Below are positions 24,575 to 31,359 of a stretch of 47,971 nucleotides of DNA, piece by piece. The position numbers and the translations under genes were made by a program. Source of the DNA: CAMENZ01 sp041854955 (GTDB lineage Bacteria; Bacillota; Clostridia; Peptostreptococcales; Anaerovoracaceae); the NCBI GenBank assembly GCA_041854955.1, contig JBHADF010000060.1, positions 1 to 47,971 on the forward strand, given 5' to 3'. Position 1 is the stretch's first letter. Each line of letters starts with the position of its first letter. The notes below the pieces were generated by a model that was not told the origin of the DNA, did not search any database, and saw only the letters and a program-made list of their open reading frames with translations.

Positions 24575-24880
24575 TTAGTCTATTACGTTTCCGGTTTTCT
24601 TGGAAACTCTTACTTTTCTACCGTCTTTTACCTGGTAGCCTACCTTTATAACTTCTTTTGCCTTTGTGTCATAAAGCATTACGTTTGAAGCGTCCATAGG
24701 GCCTTCGATGTGCTTTATTTCGGCAGGTGTATTTCTTGTAGCCTTAGCATGCTTTGTCTGCATATTGCAGCCTTCAACATAGACTTTATTTTCCTTAGGC
24801 AATGCCTTGAGAACTTTTCCGTGCTTGCCCTTGTCCTTACCAGTAATTACGATTACTGTATCACCTTTTTTAATACGCAT
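24575..24880 (-). CDS. rplX: 50S ribosomal protein L24
   Basis: Assembly initiator protein at the tunnel exit, KOW fold. 101 residues. N-terminal KOW motif KGDTVIVITGKDKGKHGKVL, then the GCNMQTKHAKAT segment. Between rplN and rplE. Confidence 0.98.
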   Translation of the reverse strand: MRIKKGDTVIVITGKDKGKHGKVLKALPKENKVYVEGCNMQTKHAKATRNTPAEIKHIEGPMDASNVMLYDTKAKEVIKVGYQVKDGRKVRVSKKTGNVID

Positions 24881-24894
24881 CTTCTAATTACCTC

Positions 24895-25269
24895 CTACAG
24901 TACTTCCGGAGCTAATGAAACGATCTTCATAAAGCCCTTTTCTCTAAGTTCTCTGGCAACGGGTCCAAAGATACGAGTACCTACCGGATTCTTATCTTCT
25001 TTATCTTTTATGATAACTGCAGCGTTCTGGTCGAACTTTACATAGCTTCCGTCTGCTCTTCTGGCACCATGCTTAGTTCTAACTACTACAGCCTTCACAA
25101 CGTCGCCCTTCTTAACAACGCCACCTGGTGTTGCTTCCTTAACGGCACAAACGATTACATCTCCGATGTTCGCATACTGACGGCTTGTACCGCCTAAAAT
25201 ACGAATGCAAAGAAGCTCCTTAGCGCCTGAATTGTCAGCAACTCTTAATCTGGTTTCAGTTTGAATCAT
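24895..25269 (-). CDS. rplN: 50S ribosomal protein L14
   Basis: Subunit-interface protein. 124 residues. Begins MIQTETRLRVADNSGAKELL, contains GDVIVCAVKEATPGGVVKKG and ends with ELREKGFMKIVSLAPEVL. Between rpsQ and rplX. Confidence 0.98.
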   Translation of the reverse strand: MIQTETRLRVADNSGAKELLCIRILGGTSRQYANIGDVIVCAVKEATPGGVVKKGDVVKAVVVRTKHGARRADGSYVKFDQNAAVIIKDKEDKNPVGTRIFGPVARELREKGFMKIVSLAPEVL

Positions 25270-25283
25270 GATTTGGTGCCTCC

Positions 25284-25544
25284 TTATTTAACCTTTTCAA
25301 CGATGTTAACAAGTCTCCATCTCTTATCTCTTGAGAGGGGTCTTGTTTCCATAATTCTTACTTTATCGCCTATCTGGCATTCATTGTTCTCATCGTGAGC
25401 CTTAACCTTCTTGGTTCTCTTTACGGCTTTTCCATAAAGGGAATGTCTTACGAAGTCTTCGATTGCAACAACAACAGTCTTGTCCATCTTGTCGGATACG
25501 ACAACACCTAATTTAGTTTTTCTTCTGTTTCTTTCAACTGCCAT
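25284..25544 (-). CDS. rpsQ: 30S ribosomal protein S17
   Basis: OB-fold primary binder of 16S rRNA. 86 residues; KLGVVVSDKMDKTVVVAIED and GDKVRIMETRPLSRDKRWRL are the signatures. Between rpmC and rplN. Confidence 0.98.
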   Translation of the reverse strand: MAVERNRRKTKLGVVVSDKMDKTVVVAIEDFVRHSLYGKAVKRTKKVKAHDENNECQIGDKVRIMETRPLSRDKRWRLVNIVEKVK

Positions 25545-25562
25545 AGTACATCCTCCTTTCTA

Positions 25563-25760
25563 TTAAGCCTGAGCCATTTCTTTTTCTTTAAGAATAGTCT
25601 TAACTCTGGCGATATCCTTTTTTAATTCTCTCATCTTGAGAGGATTTTCCAACTGTCCTGTTACATGCTGGAATCTCAAGTTGAACAATTCTTTCTTCAT
25701 CTTGCCAAGCTCGGTTGTCAATTCAACCTCAGTCATGTCTCTCATTTTCTTCAATTCCAT
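25563..25760 (-). CDS. rpmC: 50S ribosomal protein L29
   Basis: Two-helix protein at the tunnel exit near the signal recognition particle docking site. 65 residues, with KKELFNLRFQHVTGQLENPL. Its start codon overlaps the rplP stop by one base. Confidence 0.98.
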   Translation of the reverse strand: MELKKMRDMTEVELTTELGKMKKELFNLRFQHVTGQLENPLKMRELKKDIARVKTILKEKEMAQA

Positions 25761-26188
25761 TATGCTTCACCACCCTTTACTTCTTCTCTGATGGCAAACT
25801 TGCACTTAATAGGTAACTTATGTCCTGCAAGTCTCATAGCTTCTCTTGCTTGAGCTTCTGTAACGCCTTCGATTTCAAACATAACCCTACCCGGTTTTAC
25901 TACTGCTACCCAGTACTCAGGAGCACCTTTACCGGAACCCATTCGTACTTCAGCAGGCTTCTTTGTAACCGGCTTATGAGGGAAAATCTTAATATATACT
26001 TTACCGCCTCTCTTGATAGATCTGGTCATAGCAATTCTCGCTGCCTCGATCTGATTAGAGGTGATCCATGCACATTCTTGTGCAACTAATCCATATGTAC
26101 CATAGGTGATGGTGTTACCTTTTGTAGCAACGCCGCTCATTCTACCTCTGTGCTGTCTTCTGCGCTTAACGCGTTTTGGCATTAACAT
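25760..26188 (-). CDS. rplP: 50S ribosomal protein L16
   Basis: Large-subunit protein near the A-site tRNA elbow. 142 residues; MLMPKRVKRRRQHRGRMSGV, AARIAMTRSIKRGGKVYIKI and RMGSGKGAPEYWVAVVKPGR are diagnostic. The second methionine (MPKRV) is the usual family start, so initiation may be at 26182. Overlaps rpmC by one base. Confidence 0.98.
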   Translation of the reverse strand: MLMPKRVKRRRQHRGRMSGVATKGNTITYGTYGLVAQECAWITSNQIEAARIAMTRSIKRGGKVYIKIFPHKPVTKKPAEVRMGSGKGAPEYWVAVVKPGRVMFEIEGVTEAQAREAMRLAGHKLPIKCKFAIREEVKGGEA

Positions 26189-26214
26189 GGTTTAGTTCCT
26201 CCTTTCCAAAATGC

Positions 26215-27108
26215 TTATTCTGCAGTTTCTACAGCTTCAACAACTGCTTCAACCTGTGCTTCTTCTACCTGTGGCTTAACTTCGGGAGCTTTTCTTACTC
26301 TCTTGTTTACTGCCTTAGGAGTGACGTCCTTAGCGAACTTATCGTTTCTGTCGTTTCTTCTTTCACGCTTTTCGCCGCTTCTTCTGTCGTTTCTGTCATT
26401 TCTTCTGTCGCCACTCTTCTTGGGGCCTCTGTCTCTCTTATCGCGCTTTTCTTCGCGAAGGGCACCCTTTAATTCCTTGTCGAGAACTTCACCGTGGTTT
26501 ATCCAAACCTTAACTCCCAACTTTCCGTAGGTAGTATCGGCTTCTGCAAAACCGTAGTCGATGTCGGCTCTCAAGGTGTGAAGGGGAACATTACCCTCGC
26601 TGTACTTTTCGGAACGAGCGATTTCAGCACCGCCTACACGTCCGGAAACCATGATTTTGATACCCTTGGCACCGGCCTTCATGGTTCTGGCGAGCTGCTG
26701 CTTCATGGCTCTTCTGAAGGATGTACGCTTTTCCAAAGCCTGAGCTACGGATTCTGCGCTGAGCTGAGCGTCAAGCTCTGTTCTTCTTACTTCCTCGATA
26801 GAAATTTCAACTTCTTTTCCAGTCATCTTCTTCAGGTCGGCCTTCAGTACTTCGATACCGTCTCCGGATCTTCCGATTACCATACCGGGTCTGCCTGTGA
26901 GGATGATTACTCGCATTTTGTTTTCGGCCTGTCTTTCAACGAGAACCTTAGCGACTCCCGCAACATACAATTTTTTCTTCACATAGGTTCTCACCTTGTT
27001 ATCTTCGATGAGAAAATCCGCAAATTTTGCTTTATCTGCATACCACTTGGAATCCCAGTCTTTTATAACGCCTACTCTTAACCCATGTGGACTAACTTTC
27101 TGACCCAT
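26215..27108 (-). CDS. rpsC: 30S ribosomal protein S3 with long charged C-terminal extension
   Basis: mRNA-entry protein of the small-subunit head. Residues 1-215 are normal S3 (MGQKVSPHGLRVGVIKDWDS; KH-type GRPGMVIGRSGDGIEVLKAD; RVGGAEIARSEKYSEGNVPL). The protein runs to 297 residues, about 80 more than the usual 210-225. The tail is rich in Arg, Asp and Asn with repeated RNDRND words (about 235-262) and then a Val/Glu-rich end. It is in frame and ends before rplP, so it is not a read-through artefact. Confidence 0.98.
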   Translation of the reverse strand: MGQKVSPHGLRVGVIKDWDSKWYADKAKFADFLIEDNKVRTYVKKKLYVAGVAKVLVERQAENKMRVIILTGRPGMVIGRSGDGIEVLKADLKKMTGKEVEISIEEVRRTELDAQLSAESVAQALEKRTSFRRAMKQQLARTMKAGAKGIKIMVSGRVGGAEIARSEKYSEGNVPLHTLRADIDYGFAEADTTYGKLGVKVWINHGEVLDKELKGALREEKRDKRDRGPKKSGDRRNDRNDRRSGEKRERRNDRNDKFAKDVTPKAVNKRVRKAPEVKPQVEEAQVEAVVEAVETAE

Positions 27109-27120
27109 TCAATGAACCTC

Positions 27121-27456
27121 CTATTCTTTCTCTCTAAGAGTAACGCCTACGTGGCTGGATCTCTTAAGAATCATCATACCTCTGCCTTGTGCACCGGCTC
27201 TCCATCTTTTCATCGTAGGGCCCTGGTTGGCGTATACTTCGGCAACGTACAAATTGTCCGGATTCATATCGAAGTTGTTTTCAGCGTTTGCTGCTGCTGA
27301 CTGAACAACCTTTTCAACGATTTCTGAACCCTTGCCGGGTGTGAACTTTAAAATTGCCAATGCCTCATTTAAGTCCTTTCCTCTTACAAGGTCTGTAACA
27401 GGTTTAATCTTGCTAGGAGACATTCTAACGTATTTTGCAACTGCTTTTGCTTCCAT
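27121..27456 (-). CDS. rplV: 50S ribosomal protein L22
   Basis: Lines the nascent-peptide tunnel through an extended beta hairpin. 111 residues; AKYVRMSPSKIKPVTDLVRG and the hairpin QGPTMKRWRAGAQGRGMMIL are visible. Between rpsS and rpsC. Confidence 0.98.
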   Translation of the reverse strand: MEAKAVAKYVRMSPSKIKPVTDLVRGKDLNEALAILKFTPGKGSEIVEKVVQSAAANAENNFDMNPDNLYVAEVYANQGPTMKRWRAGAQGRGMMILKRSSHVGVTLREKE

Positions 27457-27473
27457 TTTTAATTATCTCCTTT

Positions 27474-27755
27474 CTATTTCTTAACCTTTGAACTCTTATC
27501 GGCAGCGTGACCTCTGTAGTTTCTCGTAGGAGCAAATTCTCCAAGTCTGTGTCCTACCATATCCTCTGTAATGTATACAGGAACATGTTTCTTTCCGTCA
27601 TGCACTGCGATAGTGTGTCCCACCATCTGTGGGAATATAGTGGATGGTCTTGACCATGTCTTTATTACTTTCTTTTCGTTAGCTGCGTTCATATCCAAGA
27701 TTGCCTTGATCAGCTTAGCGTTTACGAAAGGACCCTTTTTAAGTGATCTACCCAT
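27474..27755 (-). CDS. rpsS: 30S ribosomal protein S19
   Basis: Head protein paired with S13. 93 residues; MGRSLKKGPFVNAKLIKAI, then HTIAVHDGKKHVPVYITEDM and GHRLGEFAPTRNYRGH. Between rplB and rplV. Confidence 0.98.
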   Translation of the reverse strand: MGRSLKKGPFVNAKLIKAILDMNAANEKKVIKTWSRPSTIFPQMVGHTIAVHDGKKHVPVYITEDMVGHRLGEFAPTRNYRGHAADKSSKVKK

Positions 27756-27773
27756 TATCTCTGCTCCTTCCTA

Positions 27774-28607
27774 TTATTTTTCATTTCTTCTCTTAACAAT
27801 GTACTTGTTAGAAGCTTTATTCTTCTTTCTGGTCTTGTATCCGAGAGCAGGCTTACCCCAAGGAGTAACCGGGCTCTTACGGCCGATAGGTGATCTACCT
27901 TCACCACCACCGTGAGGGTGGTCGTTAGGGTTCATTACGGAACCTCTAACCGTAGGTCTGATACCCATGTGTCTCTTTCTTCCTGCCTTACCGATCTGGA
28001 TGTTAGCGTGATCGGAGTTACCAACCTCACCGATTGTAGCTCTGCATCTCATGCTGATCTTTCTAACTTCTCCGGAGGGAAGTCTAACCTGTGCATAGGC
28101 GCCTTCCTTAGCCATGAGCTGAGCGCCGTTACCGGCAGATCTTACCAGCTGAGCACCCTTGCCGGGCTTAAGCTCGATGTTGTGGATTAAAGTACCCACA
28201 GGAATGTTTGCCAGAGGAAGTGCGTTTCCTACTACGATATCCGCATCGGGACCGGAGTAAATCTTCTGTCCTACTGCCAGCTTTTCGGGAGCGATGATGT
28301 ATCTCTTCTCTCCGTCTGCATATACGATTAAAGCGATGTTTGCGCTTCTGTTAGGATCGTATTCGATAGTGGCTACAGTACCGGGTACGCCGTCCTTAGT
28401 TCTCTTAAAGTCGATGATTCTGTACTTAGGTCTGGTGCCGCCACCCTTATGTCTAACTGTAATCTTACCGCGATTGTTTCTTCCTGAGTGCTTCTTTAGA
28501 GTTACTGTCAGTGACTTTTCAGGTGTTTTTGCCGTAATTTCTTCAAAAGTAGAAACTGTCATACCTCTAAGACCAGGAGTAGTCGGTTTATATTTTCTAA
28601 TTCCCAT
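27774..28607 (-). CDS. rplB: 50S ribosomal protein L2
   Basis: Highly conserved large-subunit protein needed for subunit joining and peptidyl transfer. 277 residues; RNNRGKITVRHKGGGTRPKY, SAGNGAQLMAKEG and the near-invariant histidine segment RGSVMNPNDHPHGGGEGRSP are present. Confidence 0.98.
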   Translation of the reverse strand: MGIRKYKPTTPGLRGMTVSTFEEITAKTPEKSLTVTLKKHSGRNNRGKITVRHKGGGTRPKYRIIDFKRTKDGVPGTVATIEYDPNRSANIALIVYADGEKRYIIAPEKLAVGQKIYSGPDADIVVGNALPLANIPVGTLIHNIELKPGKGAQLVRSAGNGAQLMAKEGAYAQVRLPSGEVRKISMRCRATIGEVGNSDHANIQIGKAGRKRHMGIRPTVRGSVMNPNDHPHGGGEGRSPIGRKSPVTPWGKPALGYKTRKKNKASNKYIVKRRNEK

Positions 28608-28622
28608 TGTTGCTACCTCCTA

Positions 28623-28913
28623 TTAAAGTCCCTGGAAGAACTCGATTTCCTTGCTACCGGCAGTCAGTGTAACTATAGCCTTCTTGTAAGCAGGTCTTCT
28701 ACCTTCGTTTCTTCCCATTCTCTTTACCTTGCCATCATAGTTCATGATGTTAACCTTTGCCACTTCTACGCCAAAGATTTCCTCTATTGCCAGCTTAACC
28801 TGAGTCTTGTTGGCATCTGTTGCAACCTTGAAGGTGTACTTCTTATCAGCGGCAACATCCATACTCTGTTCTGAAATAACAGGTGTCAATATGATATCAT
28901 ATGCTGTTCTCAT
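28623..28913 (-). CDS. rplW: 50S ribosomal protein L23
   Basis: Tunnel-exit protein, docking site for trigger factor and SRP. 96 residues; DIILTPVISEQSMDVAADKK is a variant of the usual PvvTEKS start, with KVNIMNYDGKVKRMGRNEGR after. Overlaps rplD by one base. Confidence 0.97.
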   Translation of the reverse strand: MRTAYDIILTPVISEQSMDVAADKKYTFKVATDANKTQVKLAIEEIFGVEVAKVNIMNYDGKVKRMGRNEGRRPAYKKAIVTLTAGSKEIEFFQGL

Positions 28914-29536
28914 TAGATGTATACCTCCTCGATTTTCTGTACCGCATCCTTAGTTACGATGAAGCTGTCGTGGTTTATGATTTCATAAACGTTCATCGTT
29001 CCTACGAGAGCAGTTCTTACGCCCGGAATGTTGGCTGCGGATCTAACTACGTTTTCATCCTTTTCTGCCATTACGATTAAGGCTTTCTTTCCGGCCTTTA
29101 CGTTTTCCAGAACCTTTACCATTTCCTTAGTCTTAGGTGCGTCGAATTTCAACTCATCCAAAACGATTATTTCCTTATCTGCAACCTTTGCGGAGAGTGC
29201 GGAAAGCATTGCCAGTCTTCTTACCTTCTTAGGTAAGGAGTATCTGTAATCTCTCGGCTTGGGTGCGAACACGATTCCTCCACCTATCTGGGAAGGGTCT
29301 GTTGAATGTCCCTGTCTGTGACGACCGGTACCTTTTTGTCTGAAAGGCTTCTTACCGCCTCCTCTGACTTCGCCTCTTGTCTTTGCGGACTGAGTACCCT
29401 GTCTTTGGTTAGCTAAGTAGTTCTTTACCACTGCGTGAACAGCGAATTGATTGGGAGTGACAGCGAAGATTTCATCTCTTAATTCGATTGAACCAGCTTC
29501 TGCTCCTGCCATGTTAAGCATTGTTACTTTTGCCAT
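28913..29536 (-). CDS. rplD: 50S ribosomal protein L4
   Basis: Tunnel-wall protein and, in several bacteria, autoregulator of the S10 operon. 207 residues; the tunnel loop is GGGKKPFRQKGTGRHRQGHS, and FAPKPRDYRYSLPKKVRRLA follows. Between rplC and rplW. Confidence 0.98.
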   Translation of the reverse strand: MAKVTMLNMAGAEAGSIELRDEIFAVTPNQFAVHAVVKNYLANQRQGTQSAKTRGEVRGGGKKPFRQKGTGRHRQGHSTDPSQIGGGIVFAPKPRDYRYSLPKKVRRLAMLSALSAKVADKEIIVLDELKFDAPKTKEMVKVLENVKAGKKALIVMAEKDENVVRSAANIPGVRTALVGTMNVYEIINHDSFIVTKDAVQKIEEVYI

Positions 29537-29561
29537 TTCTTAAATCCTCCTTTCACCCGAA

Positions 29562-30197
29562 TTATTTGTCCTGACCTTTTACTGCGTACTGAATGCGTAC
29601 AAGTCCGCCTTTAACGCCCGGAACCGCACCCTTAACCAGCATAAGGTTTCTATCTTCAATAACTTTTGTGAGAACCACGTTTTGCACGGTTACTGTATCT
29701 CTACCCATTCTACCGGGGCCGTCGTTACCCTTGAATACTCTTGAAGGGTATGTACCGGCTGCCAGACCTCCGGGCAGTCTCTTGTGCTTGGAACCGTGAG
29801 TCATAGGTCCTCTTCTGTGGTTGTGTCTCTTGATGTTACCCTGAGTACCCTTACCTTTGGAAGTACCGGTGATGTCAAGCTTCGCTCCAACCTGGAAATC
29901 AGCAACTGTGATAACCTGTCCCACTTCGTAGGTTTCGCCTTCTTCTACTCTGAATTCGGCTAAGTGCTTCTTTGTGGGTACCCCTGCCTTGGCAAAATGT
30001 CCTGTCAAAGGCTTGTTTACTCTCTGGGGCTTCTGGTCCTCAAAGCCTACCTGTACTGCATTGTAACCGTCAGTCTCTACTGTCTTAACCTGAGTTACAA
30101 CTTCGGGGCCTGCTTCGATGACCGTTACGGGAATCACGTTCCCGTTCTCATCGAAAATCTGGGTCATGCCCATCTTTTTTCCTAAGATCATTTTCAT
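29562..30197 (-). CDS. rplC: 50S ribosomal protein L3
   Basis: Assembly-initiator protein whose loop approaches the peptidyl transferase centre. 211 residues; ILGKKMGMTQIFDENGNVIP and the loop MTHGSKHKRLPGGLAAGTYP are diagnostic. The 132 bases between rpsJ and this gene are unusually long for the cluster. Confidence 0.98.
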   Translation of the reverse strand: MKMILGKKMGMTQIFDENGNVIPVTVIEAGPEVVTQVKTVETDGYNAVQVGFEDQKPQRVNKPLTGHFAKAGVPTKKHLAEFRVEEGETYEVGQVITVADFQVGAKLDITGTSKGKGTQGNIKRHNHRRGPMTHGSKHKRLPGGLAAGTYPSRVFKGNDGPGRMGRDTVTVQNVVLTKVIEDRNLMLVKGAVPGVKGGLVRIQYAVKGQDK

Positions 30198-30329
30198 ATT
30201 TTTTCCTCCATAATCTTACATTGGAACCCTCTGGTTTGGCATTGCATCTGTCTTGGGTTTCACAGGTGCGCCCAAGGCTGCCCTCTCATGGGTTCTTACT
30301 AAGGGAGAGTCCCTTAACTTGGTTATAAA

Positions 30330-30641
30330 TTATAACTTGATTTCTACATCTACGCCTGCAGGCAGCTCCAGCTTGGTCAATACGTCCGTAGTCTTGGGTG
30401 TCGCATTGGTGATGTCGATCAATCTCTTGTGGGTTCTCTGTTCAAACTGTTCACGAGAATCCTTGTACTTGTGAACGGCTCTCAGGATAGTAACCACTTC
30501 TTTTTCTGTCGGAAGGGGAATCGGGCCGCTTACATCTGCGCCGGTCTTCTTTGCCGTCTCGACAATTCTTGCTGCACTCTGATCAAGCAATGCATGATCA
30601 TAAGCCTTGAGCTTAATTCTGATTTTCTTTAATTCGCTCAT
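30330..30641 (-). CDS. rpsJ: 30S ribosomal protein S10
   Basis: Small-subunit head protein, also the NusE transcription-elongation partner of NusB. 103 residues; IRIKLKAYDHALLDQSAARI and the loop SGPIPLPTEKEVVTILRAVH are present. First gene of the supercluster, with AGGAGG upstream and a 238-base leader from its own promoter. No tuf/fus genes precede it here. Confidence 0.98.
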   Translation of the reverse strand: MSELKKIRIKLKAYDHALLDQSAARIVETAKKTGADVSGPIPLPTEKEVVTILRAVHKYKDSREQFEQRTHKRLIDITNATPKTTDVLTKLELPAGVDVEIKL

Positions 30642-30880
30642 TTTGTTCCTCCTAAAAATTTTGTACTGTTTTCGCTATGCTCTGTACAGGGGTTCATATG
30701 CCCTAATTTTCAACGTTTTAAGGATTTGCTCGGGTCCTTACACGCCGCTGTGCGTTTCCTTATTTTCTTCGCACAGCAAAAATCAAGGCGAGTCCCTTCG
30801 CCCGAATCCGGTTCGGACAATTCTCCACGGAAATTCCCAGATAGCGCTGCAACTTCCCGCTTCTTCGCCTTAAGCAAGCT
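30642..30880 (-). promoter_or_regulatory. 5' leader of the ribosomal operon with candidate hairpins
   Basis: The transcribed leader between promoter and rpsJ has no ORF of note. It contains a perfect 8-bp hairpin GCTGTGCG / CGCACAGC (30770-30777 with 30747-30754), and a GC-rich upstream part with GGGCGAAGGGACTCGCC and TGTCCGAACCGGATTCGG that can also pair. Such a structured leader suggests autoregulation by a ribosomal protein, but I cannot match it to a named family. Confidence 0.5.
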
Positions 30881-30885
30881 TTTTT

Positions 30886-30914
30886 AGTATATATTACTTT
30901 TTTATTTAATGCAA
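30886..30914 (-). promoter_or_regulatory. Promoter of the S10-spc-alpha operon
   Basis: On the minus strand -35 TTGCAT (30909-30914), 17-bp spacer, -10 TATACT (30886-30891). The DNA upstream is full of A tracts (AAAAAAATGAAAAAAC), as in an UP element for strong promoters. It serves the roughly 15.6-kb ribosomal cluster. Confidence 0.85.
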
Positions 30915-31071
30915 GGGTTTTTTTGAAGTTTTTTCATTTTTTTATGATGTAAATTGCTGTATTTCAATGGGTATAGTCTTTTTGTCTTTACACCGTGGTT
31001 GGTGTTCCTTTTATTTTGGTGGGGCAGTGGGGTGGCAGGGTAAGGGGATTGCTATTTCGCGGCACATGAGG

Positions 31072-31250
31072 AAAAATCATACCACAGCGACACTTTTCGG
31101 AGGTTTGGTGTGATTTTTTCCCCGGTTTTTCCAATGTTTACGAGGAAAATCATACCAATCAGGATTTTTAGAGCTTTTGGTGTGACGGTTTTCCGGCATT
31201 TTTCAGCCAAACCATCAGAAACTACCCGATTGGTATGATTTTTGAGGATT
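31072..31250. repeat. Palindromic repeat family 2, three inverted pairs
   Basis: Pairs: AAAAATCATACCAC with TTTGGTGTGATTTTTT (31072-31120); AAAATCATACCAATC with TTTTGGTGTGACGGTTTT (31146-31192); CAGCCAAACCATCAG with GATTGGTATGATTTTT (31204-31244). Each pair spans about 45-50 bases. The same core is found at 14701-14970 on the other side of the ribosomal cluster. The remaining sequence from 30915 to 31287 is A/T- then G-rich and has no visible gene. Confidence 0.88.
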
Positions 31251-31286
31251 TTCTGTATTTTCCCCCATCTCCCCGCCGACCGCACC

Positions 31287-31319
31287 CAACAAAACAGGGC
31301 TTGCCCTAAGGCAAGCCCC
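31287..31319 (-). terminator. Terminator after the 5'-nucleotidase-like gene
   Basis: Perfect 9-bp stem GGGCTTGCC / GGCAAGCCC (31297-31318) followed on the minus strand by TGTTTTGTT. It ends the kinase-psuK-psuG-nucleotidase-like unit. Confidence 0.9.
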
Positions 31320-31359
31320 TCGTAATCATATTTTCCGGCCTTTGACCGGAAGCCTCCGC

